A DNA stretch of 32,812 nucleotides from Propionibacteriaceae bacterium (GTDB lineage Bacteria; Actinomycetota; Actinomycetes; Propionibacteriales; Propionibacteriaceae): positions 1-32,812 of the forward strand of contig JAICEV010000001.1 of assembly GCA_025923975.1 (NCBI GenBank), written 5' to 3'. Below the pieces are notes generated by a model. That model did not search any database. It saw only the letters and a list, made by a program, of their open reading frames with translations, and was not told the origin of the DNA. Shown piece by piece: positions 16,411-24,232 of the stretch (position 1 is the stretch's first letter; every line of letters starts with the position of its first letter). Position numbers and translations under genes: made by a program.

Positions 16411-16730
16411 AAGGCGGCTCCTTTCGCTCGGCGGCCCAGGCCACGCGATCAATCGTTCGACAGATCAATACCCAACTCGGGTTGAGATATTGAGTGTCTC
16501 AGTCGAGCCTGTCGGCCCGGCTCCAAAGCCGGCTGCAAAAAGCGGCCGACACGCGGCGTGACGTCGCGTAGCCGTGATCGGCGTGCCATCTACGATGGTC
16601 CCGATCGCGCGATGGCGGCGTCAAGGCGTGGGATTTCTCGACGCTTCCGATACCGACACACCTGAGCCCGTTGTCGAGGAGGAGACTTTGCGCTCAGCGG
16701 AGAGAGATCTTGTTCTTGGGGGAGAATCCC
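16411..16730. promoter_or_regulatory. Divergent intergenic region rich in inverted repeats
   Basis: This 320-bp gap separates the lipid kinase (-) and the GH36-like gene (+). It contains a perfect hairpin, CCGGCT (16517-16522) and AGCCGG (16527-16532), nested within GTCGGCC (16511-16517) and GGCCGAC (16544-16550). Further along are CCATC/GATGG (16586-16598), the 10-bp palindrome ATCGCGCGAT (16604-16613), and GCCATC/GATGGC (16585-16590 and 16611-16616). None is followed by a T run on the relevant strand, so operators are likelier than terminators. No protein-coding gene is convincing here. Confidence 0.45.
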
Positions 16731-18833
16731 GTGTCGGTAGAGGATGCTGCGGCGACTGTGTTCTCAGCCGGGGATGATGCAGCGGTCTCCCTCCTCCATA
16801 TGCGAGCGCAGGGTGTCAGTGTCCTGGTAGAGCTGAAGCCCACCAGGCTTCCGGTGATCTTGCACTGGGGTGCACATCTTGGTGATCTTGCCGGATTGCC
16901 TACGTCGACCGTACTCGCCGCATTCGGCCCGACCAGTCTCGATCAGATTCCCTCGATGATGTCCTCCGTACTGCCGGAATCCTCCGCTGGCTGGAGTTCG
17001 CGCGCAGCACTAACCGGGTCGCACGACGGCCACGTGTCCGCGGCTTCCTTCACCGTCAGCCGTTCCCGGCTGATCAGCGATACGCCGGTGCCGGCGGGTC
17101 TGACGGAAGTCGGCGCCGACACCGTGATCGTCGAGGCAGAGGATCCGGTCAACGGGCTGGCCCTGGATCTCGCCATCCAGCTCACAGACAACGGTCTGGT
17201 CCGGTGCCGCGCCGGCGTCACCAATAAGAATGTTACCGATTACCGGCTGGAGGGATTGGAGTTGTTTCTGCCGGTCAGCGACCTGGCCACACATCGAGTT
17301 GAGTTCGATGGGCCGGCGCTGTCGCCGGTCGCGTTGCGCTCTGGCTGCTGGTCTGTTGATCATGGAGGGTTCGACGACCGGCCTGCCCAGCTGGCACTGG
17401 CTGAGGCAGGGACCGGCTTCCGGCGCGGTCAGGCGTGGCAGGTACAGGTTGCATTCTCCGGAGCCGTCCGGCATCGGGTGGAGCGAACAGCCTATGGCAG
17501 GACGTATCTCGGGGGCGGTGAGCTGCTGCAAGCCGGTGAAATCGTGCTGGGCATCGGTGAGACGTACCACTCCCCTTGGACGGTGTGGAGCTGGGGTGAT
17601 GGGCTGGATGAGGCTGCCGCACGGCTACACCGGCATCTGCAGCCAGCAGCTCCACAGGACGACCGAGTGATCTTCAACGCCGCAGCACCGGCATTTGCCC
17701 GCCATGATCGACAGGCCATTCTGGCCCTCGCTGAGTACGCGGCGGCGGTCGGTGCCGAGACGTTCCTGGTGGACATCGCATGGTGCTCGCGCGCCGGCCT
17801 CGATCCGTACGCCGACAGCGCAGGCCTAACCGACACGGGGTCGTCGGCCGGTCTTGATGGACTATTGACGCGGATTCGTGATTTTGATCTTGAGATCGGG
17901 TTCGCCATCGAGCTAGATCTGGTCGACCCGGACTCCACTCTGGCTCGTGATCATCCGGAATGGCTGCTTACTGTTGACCGTGATGGCGTGACGCAGCACG
18001 TGCTGGACCTGTCGGTACGGCCGGCAATGGTCTATGTCTGGGAGCGACTGACCAAGTTGCTTGATCGCCACCACGTGTCCTTACTGAGCTGGTCTCTTGC
18101 TCATGGTGCGCACCGGCCAGGAGCTACGCCGACTCAGCACACCAGCACGCTCGCGGCCTATCGGCTGCTTGATGCGTTGCGTGAGCGCTACCCACAGCTC
18201 ACCATCCAAAGCACCAGCCTCGACCTGGCGATGGCCGGGCGAGCGGTCGGCGCCGATCCGGCTGCCGACTCGACGGCCCGGCACGCGGACTTCGCTGGCT
18301 TGGTGCAGTTGTTGCCGCCAGGACTGGTCTGGCAGTCGGCACTCGATGAGCCCGACGATGCAACCTCTTCGGCGTACCGAGCGCTCTCCGCTTTCTTTGG
18401 CAGGCTCAGTTTGGGAATCGATCTGCGGAGACAGCCTCCCGGCAACCTGCGGTCAATCCATCGATGGCTGACGCTCTACAAGAGATTCAGGGCGTTACTG
18501 CACTCCGGCATCACAGTACGGTCAGACCAGAGCGATCGTGGCTTTCTGGCCCACGGCGTGGTGGGCGAGGATCGCGACGAAGCGCTGTTCGCGCTGGTCT
18601 GGCTGGAAAGGACGCTGGCCAGCCGGCGGGTCCGCCTCGACGGCCTCGACGCAGTTACCTCATACCGGATCGAAGTGATCGGCCCACGCCCCGGCGACCC
18701 TCAGGCCGTGACACCCTCGTGGGCGTCAGGTGCTCCGGTGCTGACCGGCCGTGCGCTTGGCGCGGCTGGCATCCCGCTGCCGCCGGCGCGTCGCGGGTCG
18801 GCCATGCTGCTCCACCTCCAGTCAGTCGCCTAG
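16731..18833 (+). CDS. GH36-like (alpha-galactosidase superfamily) protein with degenerate active site
   Basis: The product is 700 aa, close to the usual GH36 length. The N-terminal beta super-sandwich is recognisable by ILHWGAHLGD (43-52) and by LDLAIQLTDNGLVRCRAGVTN. The barrel aligns with GH36 through HPEWLL, VLDLSVRPAMVYVWERL and the following helix. At every catalytic landmark the usual residues are changed: the NTWE position reads NAAAP (316-320), DDGW reads VDIAW (347-351), the nucleophile motif KWDMN reads SWSLA (453-457, Asp to Ser), and the CSSGG motif reads STSLD (494-498). It may be a non-catalytic sugar-binding or regulatory protein, or an enzyme of altered chemistry. The GTG at 16731 follows GGGGGAG by 6 nt; a TTG at 16671 would add 20 residues but lacks support. 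Confidence 0.8.
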   Translation: MSVEDAAATVFSAGDDAAVSLLHMRAQGVSVLVELKPTRLPVILHWGAHLGDLAGLPTSTVLAAFGPTSLDQIPSMMSSVLPESSAGWSSRAALTGSHDGHVSAASFTVSRSRLISDTPVPAGLTEVGADTVIVEAEDPVNGLALDLAIQLTDNGLVRCRAGVTNKNVTDYRLEGLELFLPVSDLATHRVEFDGPALSPVALRSGCWSVDHGGFDDRPAQLALAEAGTGFRRGQAWQVQVAFSGAVRHRVERTAYGRTYLGGGELLQAGEIVLGIGETYHSPWTVWSWGDGLDEAAARLHRHLQPAAPQDDRVIFNAAAPAFARHDRQAILALAEYAAAVGAETFLVDIAWCSRAGLDPYADSAGLTDTGSSAGLDGLLTRIRDFDLEIGFAIELDLVDPDSTLARDHPEWLLTVDRDGVTQHVLDLSVRPAMVYVWERLTKLLDRHHVSLLSWSLAHGAHRPGATPTQHTSTLAAYRLLDALRERYPQLTIQSTSLDLAMAGRAVGADPAADSTARHADFAGLVQLLPPGLVWQSALDEPDDATSSAYRALSAFFGRLSLGIDLRRQPPGNLRSIHRWLTLYKRFRALLHSGITVRSDQSDRGFLAHGVVGEDRDEALFALVWLERTLASRRVRLDGLDAVTSYRIEVIGPRPGDPQAVTPSWASGAPVLTGRALGAAGIPLPPARRGSAMLLHLQSVA

Positions 18834-18836
18834 CTC

Positions 18837-19700
18837 TCATCCCTCGTCGATAGCCTCAGCGGCTGCGGCTGCCGCCTGCTCGGCCGAAAGGGCGGCTTGG
18901 CGCAGCTCCTGGTAATGCTTTCTTGCGGCTCGCGCCGCCTCCCGCGCCTCCCGCTCAGCGGCCTCGGTCTGGCGCAGCTCGCTCCGCAACGACTCGACTC
19001 GGTCGGCCAGCTCATCCGCGTGCTGAGTGGCCGCCTCTGCCTCCGACTCCGCTGCGTCGGCGGCCGTGCGCGCGGCCGCCACCTTCTCCCGCGCCACGGC
19101 GGCAGCCTTCTCGGCTGCACGGCGTTGCTTTGGATCTAGCATTTGCGCCGGCTCTGCCGGTGTCCGCTTCTCCGGCTTGGTCGGCGCCTTGGCCGGCAGC
19201 TGACCGAAGGCGGACGCAAGATCAGTCGGCCCGAAACCACCCCCGTACGTGACGGCCTGAATTAGTCGTCCGGCACGTACCAGGTCGGCAATCTCTTGAT
19301 CACCCAGCGCTGTCTGTAGCGTCTGGCTGACTTCCTGCACCGCTCCATCGGGCGCGCTGTAACCCTGCTCTCGGCCCAGCTCCACCGCGCGACGCGCCAG
19401 CCCGTCCACGGTCTTACGGCGTTCAGTGGAGAGTTTGCGCAGTTCATCGCCCGCCATCCGCTGCTGCGCCTCCTGCAGGGCGGTACCCAGCTCGAGCAGC
19501 GCGTTGATCTCGTCCGGTTGTTGGCGAGCGAGCAGATTGATCAGCCAGGCACTGCGCGTCGGTCGTCGCAGCTTGCCGATCTTGGTGGCAAGCTCGCGAT
19601 CTCGCTCCTGTCGGGCTTCGGCGACGAGCTGCTGTCGTCGCTCGATGAAGTCATCAGGAGAGAGAGCATAAAGCTCGTTGGTGGCAGTCTCCAGATCCAC
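18837..19700 (-). CDS. Conserved actinobacterial coiled-coil protein of unknown function
   Basis: The product is 287 aa. Residues 1-60 form a charged helical head ending in LRRPTRSAWLINLLAR, a segment I recognise from uncharacterised actinobacterial proteins. A second helical region runs to about 165, then a Pro/Lys linker (PAKAPTKPEKRTPAEPAQ). Residues about 185-287 are a continuous Ala/Glu/Arg-rich coiled coil with heptad-like Leu and Ala. There is no signal peptide or membrane segment. It starts with GTG, lacks a ribosome site, and lies 32 bp downstream of panC on the same strand, so it may be the third gene of the panBC transcript. It converges on the GH36-like gene with a gap of only 3 bp. 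The function is not known. Confidence 0.75.
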   Translation of the reverse strand: MDLETATNELYALSPDDFIERRQQLVAEARQERDRELATKIGKLRRPTRSAWLINLLARQQPDEINALLELGTALQEAQQRMAGDELRKLSTERRKTVDGLARRAVELGREQGYSAPDGAVQEVSQTLQTALGDQEIADLVRAGRLIQAVTYGGGFGPTDLASAFGQLPAKAPTKPEKRTPAEPAQMLDPKQRRAAEKAAAVAREKVAAARTAADAAESEAEAATQHADELADRVESLRSELRQTEAAEREAREAARAARKHYQELRQAALSAEQAAAAAAEAIDEG

Positions 19701-19732
19701 GGCCAGTGCTAACTAGATCAGGGGCCAGTGTG

Positions 19733-20596
19733 TCAGGCCCAGGGTGCGGGTGTGAAGTTGATCGTTGTGTTGTCGATCAACCGGGTTCCGCCGACGCGAG
19801 CCGCAACGACGAATTTCCCAAGGCCAACATGATCGTCTGGCACCTCGGCAAAGGTGGACGGATGGACGATTGTGGCGTAATCCAGCTCAAAGCACGGCTC
19901 TGCCTCGGCCCGATCCAACACCTCGTACGCCGCGGCTCGTGCGGAGCGGACCGAGCTTTGGGTTGCCGCCTTCTCCAGCGCGGCAGAAAGACTTCGCGCT
20001 ACGGCGCGCTCAGTTGCGCTGAGGAAGACGTTGCGGCTGGACAGTGCCAGCCCATCAGGCTCCCGGACAATCGGTGCGCCGACAAGCTCAACTGAGAGGT
20101 TCAGGTCGGCGACCATTCGCTGGATACAGGCGAGTTGTTGGGCGTCCTTCTCGCCAAAGACGGCGACGTGCGGCCGGATGATGTTGAACAACTTCAGAAC
20201 GACCGTGAGCACGCCGTTGAAGTGGCCGGGTCGGGACTGTCCCTCGAGCAGGGAGCCCAGAATGCCTGCGTCCACGGTCACCTGCCGGCCCGCGGGATAG
20301 AGGTCGGGAACGCTCGGTACGAAGACGATGTCGACCCCGTCGGCCTGGCAGACCTGAAGATCATCCTCGAGGGGGCGCGGATAGCGCGCATAGTCTTCGC
20401 CAGGTCCGAACTGCAGCGGGTTGACGAAGATACTGACCACGACCACGTCGCCGCGCGTCTTGGCCAACTTGATGAGGGAACGATGTCCTTCGTGCAAGGC
20501 GCCCATCGTGGGGACATAGGCAACACGGGGGGAAGAATGACCCTCCAGCGCGCTCCGGAGTGCGGCGTACTCGGTGATGCTATGAGTGATCTTCAT
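19733..20596 (-). CDS. panC: Pantothenate synthetase (pantoate-beta-alanine ligase)
   Basis: The product is 287 aa. It joins pantoate and beta-alanine with ATP to give pantothenate, the coenzyme A precursor. The class I synthetase-type nucleotide fold shows PTMGALHEGH (29-38, the HxGH-type ATP site), FVNPLQFGPGEDYARYPR (57-74), FGEKD (147-151) and the KMSKS-like LSSRN (185-189). Length and all motifs are normal. Its ATG overlaps the panB stop by 4 bp (ATGA), so translation is coupled. GAAGG lies about 6 nt upstream. No panD is seen in the window. Confidence 0.97.
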   Translation of the reverse strand: MKITHSITEYAALRSALEGHSSPRVAYVPTMGALHEGHRSLIKLAKTRGDVVVVSIFVNPLQFGPGEDYARYPRPLEDDLQVCQADGVDIVFVPSVPDLYPAGRQVTVDAGILGSLLEGQSRPGHFNGVLTVVLKLFNIIRPHVAVFGEKDAQQLACIQRMVADLNLSVELVGAPIVREPDGLALSSRNVFLSATERAVARSLSAALEKAATQSSVRSARAAAYEVLDRAEAEPCFELDYATIVHPSTFAEVPDDHVGLGKFVVAARVGGTRLIDNTTINFTPAPWA

Positions 20597-21444
20597 GGCT
20601 TGCCTTCAGAACTCGGAATGGTCGAAGCAAACGTGTGCTGCTCGCTTGGGAAAGTGCCGCTCCTAACATCATCAACGTACGCCGCGGCCGCGTCGCCGAT
20701 GATCTTGGCCAGGTTTGCGTACTGCTTGACGAAGCGCTGCATCCTGCCACGTCGCAGCCCAGCCATGTCCTGCCAGACAAGGACCTGCGCGTCACAGTCC
20801 GGGCCGGCGCCGATCCCGACAGTCGGAATGTCGAGCTCGGCGGTGACTTGTCGCGCCAGGTCACCGGGCACCATCTCCAAAACCATGGCGAATGCGCCCG
20901 CTTCCGCTACCGCGCGGGCGTCGGTCAGCAGCCGTCGAGCGTCATCGCCGCGACCCTGCACCCGATAGCCGCCCAACTGGTGTTCGCTCTGGGGGGTGAA
21001 GCCGATATGCCCCATGACTGGGATACCGGCGTCGGTGACCTTCTGGATCTGATCAGCTACTCGCACTCCACCCTCGAACTTCACAGCGTGACAGCCGCCC
21101 TCCTTCATAAAGCGGATCGCAGTCTGCAGCGCCTGTGAGGGCCCGTCCTCGTACGAGCCGAACGGCAAATCAGCGACCACGAAGGCGCGTTTGGTGGACT
21201 TCACTACGGCGCGCACCAGCGGCAGCAGCTCGTCGACCGTGATCGGCAGTGTGCTTTCGTACCCGTAGACATTGTTAGCGGCGGAGTCACCGACGAGTAG
21301 TGCCCAAACCCCGGCCTCGTCAAACAGTTCAGCCGTGTACTGGTCATAGCTGGTCAGCATCGCCCAACGCTCATGTTGGCGCTTTGCGGTGTAGAAGTCG
21401 GTGATGCGAATCCTGCGCACCGGCGGAGGACTGGTTTCGGTCAC
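20593..21444 (-). CDS. panB: 3-methyl-2-oxobutanoate hydroxymethyltransferase (ketopantoate synthase)
   Basis: The product is 283 aa. It adds a hydroxymethyl group from methylenetetrahydrofolate to alpha-ketoisovalerate, the first dedicated step to pantothenate. Metal- and substrate-site motifs are present: LLVGDSAAN (49-57), ADLPFGSY (91-98), KFEGG (122-126), MGHIGFTPQS (144-153), the catalytic Glu in LEMVP (189-193) and VGIGAGPDCDAQ (209-220). The GTG at 21444 is chosen because GAGG precedes it by about 8 nt and it gives normal length; a frame extension to 21537 adds 31 residues unlike the family. It is directly upstream of panC in one operon, and 109 bp downstream of the Lrp-type gene on the same strand. 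Confidence 0.96.
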   Translation of the reverse strand: MTETSPPPVRRIRITDFYTAKRQHERWAMLTSYDQYTAELFDEAGVWALLVGDSAANNVYGYESTLPITVDELLPLVRAVVKSTKRAFVVADLPFGSYEDGPSQALQTAIRFMKEGGCHAVKFEGGVRVADQIQKVTDAGIPVMGHIGFTPQSEHQLGGYRVQGRGDDARRLLTDARAVAEAGAFAMVLEMVPGDLARQVTAELDIPTVGIGAGPDCDAQVLVWQDMAGLRRGRMQRFVKQYANLAKIIGDAAAAYVDDVRSGTFPSEQHTFASTIPSSEGKP

Positions 21445-21478
21445 TGCGTCAGCCTCACATCTGCAGAACCTAACGCAT

Positions 21479-21495
21479 GCCCGCGCATGGCGGGC
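21479..21495 (-). promoter_or_regulatory. GC-rich hairpin in the panB leader
   Basis: GCCCGC (21479-21484) and GCGGGC (21490-21495) pair perfectly around a 5-nt loop, about 35 nt upstream of the panB start and downstream of the Lrp-type gene. There is no T tract on the minus-strand side, so an intrinsic terminator is unlikely. It could be an operator or an mRNA leader structure. Confidence 0.35.
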
Positions 21496-21553
21496 CTCGT
21501 CCCGGGCAAGCGACAAGTGTGGCGGATCGTGCGGCAATCCGACCTGGTATCCC

Positions 21554-21979
21554 TCAGAGGTGGGAGAGCACCAATGATGATCGGGTACGCGAGACGCCGG
21601 GGTGATTGCGGATGATGCCTAGAACTTTCTCGAAGTGGTCGGTATCGGCGGCTCGCACTCGGAGTATTCCATCGGCCTCGCCGGTGACTGTGTACGCTTC
21701 AACCACTTCCGGGATGGCGCTCACCATCTCACGCATCCGCTCCGGCGGTACCCGGCCCTCGCAATAGACCTCAACAAACGCCTCGATTGTCCAGCCCAGT
21801 GCGGCAGGCTCAATGTCGGCTGTGAAGCGCCGGATCACACCACCTAGCCGGAGCCGATCGACCCGTCGTTTGGTGGCCGCGGTGGAGAGTCCGACGTGAT
21901 GCCCGAGCATGGCAAAGCTCTCACGACCATGGTCTGTCAGCCGCGCAAGGATCTTGTGATCTATTTCGTCAAGACGCAA
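21554..21979 (-). CDS. Lrp/AsnC-family transcription regulator
   Basis: About 141 aa. The N-terminal winged helix-turn-helix (RLDEIDHKILARLTDHGRES, then MLGHHVGLSTAATKRRVDRL, about 2-52) is followed by a RAM ligand-binding domain (about 65-141) with the typical GEADGILRVRAAD turn. Lrp/AsnC proteins form octamers that respond to amino acids. It is divergent from ddaH-rocD, matching the arrangement of Rv2324 next to Rv2323c and rocD in M. tuberculosis, so it most likely controls that pair in response to arginine, ornithine or a related amino acid (inference). The TTG at 21979 is preferred since AGGAG lies 6 nt upstream and the protein then begins with the family-typical RLDEID; a GTG at 22006 adds nine residues. 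Confidence 0.88.
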   Translation of the reverse strand: MRLDEIDHKILARLTDHGRESFAMLGHHVGLSTAATKRRVDRLRLGGVIRRFTADIEPAALGWTIEAFVEVYCEGRVPPERMREMVSAIPEVVEAYTVTGEADGILRVRAADTDHFEKVLGIIRNHPGVSRTRSSLVLSHL

Positions 21980-22006
21980 TACAGTCTCCTGAGTTTCGTT
22001 GATCAC

Positions 22007-22012
22007 ACTATC
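22007..22012 (-). promoter_or_regulatory. Candidate -10 element of the Lrp-type gene
   Basis: The minus strand reads GATAGT. Transcription would start about 22000, leaving a leader that contains the AGGAG site for the TTG start at 21979. The matching -35 would overlap the -10 of the divergent ddaH promoter. Confidence 0.35.
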
Positions 22013-22033
22013 TCACTTGCGCCCTCTGGGCCC

Positions 22034-22039
22034 TACTCT
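22034..22039 (+). promoter_or_regulatory. Candidate -10 element of ddaH-rocD (leaderless)
   Basis: TACTCT lies exactly 6 nt before the GTG at 22046, and there is no Shine-Dalgarno. It is one of four genes in this window with the same -10 to start spacing. Confidence 0.45.
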
Positions 22040-22045
22040 TCTAGC

Positions 22046-22999
22046 GTGACAAGCACCGTGCTGAACCACGTCGGGCACCCTGCTCGACGTGCCATGCTTC
22101 GGCACTATCTGATGTGCCCGCCGACCTACTTCGACGTGGTCTATTCGATCAACCCGTGGATGGATCCGGGCGGACATGTGGACCGTGTCTTGGCAGTCCG
22201 GCAATGGTCGGCGCTTGTTGACACTTACCGGTCGACAGGTCATCGAGTGGATCTGTTGGAGCCGGTGCCCGGGTTGCCCGACATGGTCTACGCCGCCAAC
22301 GGCGCGACCGTGGTGGATGGCCGCACCCTGCCGGCCAGGTTCGCCAATCCGCAACGTGAGGCTGAAGCGGCCATCCATGAGGCGTGGCATCGCCGGAATG
22401 GGATCTTCTACGGCGGCGGAGAGGTGCACCCGGCCGTTGCAGTCAATGAGGCCGAGGGGGATTTTGCTGTGCTGTCAAGCAGAATCCTCGGCGGCTACGG
22501 CTTCCGTACCACGCTTGAGGCTCATCGTGAGCTTGCCACGCTAACTGGCCGCGAGGTGATCAGCCTTGAGCTGGTCGATCCGCGGCTCTTCCATCTCGAT
22601 CTTGCTCTGGCAGTCCTTGACGACGAACGTGATCATATTGCCTACTATCCGGACGCCTTCAGTGAGCGGAGCCGTCGGCTGCTGGGTGAACTGTTTCCGG
22701 ATGCTCTACTTGCGAGCGAGCTTGATGCGTACGCCTTCGGACTCAATGCTGTCAGCGACGGGCTGCATGTCTTCGTTCCGGCGGGTGCCCGGCCACTGCA
22801 CGACGGGCTTGCCGCCGCCGGCTACTGGCCGATCTCAATCGATCTCAGTGAGCTGATCAAGGGTGGCGGCAGCGTGAAGTGTTGCACCCAGCAGATCAGG
22901 CCGACGCGACGGGCGTCGGAGTCGCGCCTCCAGCGCGACGTGGGCGAAGAGCACCAAACAAGAAGGCACCAAATAAGAAGGACAGGCGCATCATCATGA
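22046..22999 (+). CDS. ddaH: Dimethylargininase-like guanidino-modifying hydrolase
   Basis: The product is 317 aa from the GTG at 22046. It has the amidinotransferase/DDAH beta-propeller signatures: LMCPPTYFDVVYSINPWMD (22-40), PDMVYAANGA (78-87), EAEGDF (135-140), catalytic FHLD with His183, and the C-terminal GGGSVKCC with catalytic Cys279 or Cys280. The family hydrolyses N-methylated arginines (to citrulline and methylamines) or related guanidines; arginine deiminase-type activity cannot be excluded. It is coupled to rocD by a 4-bp overlap. After the conserved IRP the protein carries an unusual 31-residue basic tail containing HQTRRHQIRR, encoded by a 15-bp tandem repeat. A longer frame back to 21896 overlaps the Lrp-type gene and is rejected. 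Confidence 0.88.
   Translation: MTSTVLNHVGHPARRAMLRHYLMCPPTYFDVVYSINPWMDPGGHVDRVLAVRQWSALVDTYRSTGHRVDLLEPVPGLPDMVYAANGATVVDGRTLPARFANPQREAEAAIHEAWHRRNGIFYGGGEVHPAVAVNEAEGDFAVLSSRILGGYGFRTTLEAHRELATLTGREVISLELVDPRLFHLDLALAVLDDERDHIAYYPDAFSERSRRLLGELFPDALLASELDAYAFGLNAVSDGLHVFVPAGARPLHDGLAAAGYWPISIDLSELIKGGGSVKCCTQQIRPTRRASESRLQRDVGEEHQTRRHQIRRTGASS
22951..22980 (+). repeat. 15-bp tandem duplication in the ddaH tail/rocD leader
   Basis: GCACCAAACAAGAAG (22951-22965) is followed directly by GCACCAAATAAGAAG (22966-22980), one mismatch in 15. The second copy ends in AAGAAGGA, the purine-rich stretch ahead of the rocD start. The duplication is in frame and encodes HQTRR-HQIRR. Confidence 0.85.
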
Positions 23000-24225
23000 T
23001 CATCATGGACCAGACCCTCACCCCGGCCAGCCACCTGCTGCAGCTCGAGGATGAGCACGTCGCTCACAACTACCACCCGCTTGACGTTGTGATATCAGAT
23101 GCGTCCGGCGCGGTGCTCACCGATCTCGACGGTAGACAGTATCTGGATTTCCTCGCGGCATACTCGGCTGCAAACTTCGGGCACCGTCATCCCGCGCTTG
23201 TCGCCGCCGCCAAGCAGCAGCTCGACCGGGTCACGTTGACTTCGCGCGCCTTCCACCATGATCAGCTGGCACCCTTTGCGGCCGGACTCACCGCGTTGAT
23301 CGGCAAGGACATGGTGCTGCCGATGAACACTGGTGCCGAGGCTGTGGAGTCCGCGATCAAGGTTGCCCGCAAGTGGGGTTACGAGGTCAAGGGTGTGCCA
23401 GATGGTCGAGCTGTGATCATTGTTGCAACCGGCAACTTCCACGGCCGTACCACCACCATCATCGGCTTCTCCGACGATCCGCTGGCGCATGATCATTTCG
23501 GGCCGTACACCCCGGGTTTCGTCCAGGTTCCGTACGGTGATCTTGAAGCCATTCGCAATGCGATCACCGATGATGTCGTCGCAGTACTGCTGGAGCCGAT
23601 TCAGGGTGAATCAGGCGTACGGATTCCGCCAGCGGGCTACCTGGCCGGAGTGCGGGAGTTGACTAGCCAGCATCGCATTCTGTTCATCGCCGACGAGATC
23701 CAGTCAGGGCTCGGGCGTACCGGCCGCACCCTCGCCCTGGAGCATGAGAACGTCACCGCTGATGTCTACCTGCTGGGTAAGGCGCTGGGCGGTGGCATTG
23801 TGCCGGTCTCGGCGGTCGTCGCTGATCACGACGTACTCGGTGTGCTGCAGCCTGGTCAGCATGGCAGCACCTTCGGTGGAAACGCTCTCGGCTGCGCCGT
23901 CGGGCTGGCTGTCGTCAGGCTGCTGGAGACCGGTTATTACCAGCAGCGCGCTGCGGTACTGGGTCTTCAGCTGCGGGAGCGGCTGGACAACATGGTCGGG
24001 CGCGGCGTGGTCGCGGTCCGTTCCCGCGGCCTGTGGGCGGGAATTGACATCGATCCTGGCCTCGGCACGGGTCGTGACGTCAGTGAGGCACTGGCTCGAC
24101 GGCAGGTGCTGACCAAGGACACGCACGGCTCCACGATCCGTTTAGCCCCGCCGCTGGTGATCAGCGAAGCACAACTCGATCACGGTCTAGACCAGCTCGA
24201 GCTGGCGTTGCGGGACCTGAGCTAG
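22996..24225 (+). CDS. rocD: Ornithine aminotransferase
   Basis: The product is 409 aa, normal for the class III (subgroup II) PLP aminotransferases. It moves the delta-amino group of ornithine to 2-oxoglutarate, yielding glutamate semialdehyde, which leads to proline or glutamate. Motifs seen are NTGAEAVESAIK (111-122), the PLP-stacking region NFHGRTT (147-153), ADEIQSGLGRTG with the cofactor Asp233, and GKALGGG with Schiff-base Lys262. The protein is full length, unlike the split rocD1/rocD2 genes of M. tuberculosis. The ATG at 22996 overlaps the ddaH stop (ATGA); a second ATG at 23005 is possible. A TTG-initiated frame from 22879 lies inside ddaH and is rejected. Confidence 0.93.
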   Translation: MIIMDQTLTPASHLLQLEDEHVAHNYHPLDVVISDASGAVLTDLDGRQYLDFLAAYSAANFGHRHPALVAAAKQQLDRVTLTSRAFHHDQLAPFAAGLTALIGKDMVLPMNTGAEAVESAIKVARKWGYEVKGVPDGRAVIIVATGNFHGRTTTIIGFSDDPLAHDHFGPYTPGFVQVPYGDLEAIRNAITDDVVAVLLEPIQGESGVRIPPAGYLAGVRELTSQHRILFIADEIQSGLGRTGRTLALEHENVTADVYLLGKALGGGIVPVSAVVADHDVLGVLQPGQHGSTFGGNALGCAVGLAVVRLLETGYYQQRAAVLGLQLRERLDNMVGRGVVAVRSRGLWAGIDIDPGLGTGRDVSEALARRQVLTKDTHGSTIRLAPPLVISEAQLDHGLDQLELALRDLS

Positions 24226-24232
24226 CTACCTG

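Noticed and set aside
16574..16777. 67-codon frame in the GH36-like promoter region
   Set aside because: It has no ribosome site or domain and runs into the GH36-like gene in another frame.
20135..20968. 277-codon plus-strand frame opposite panC/panB
   Set aside because: It is a shadow of two highly conserved enzymes on the other strand.
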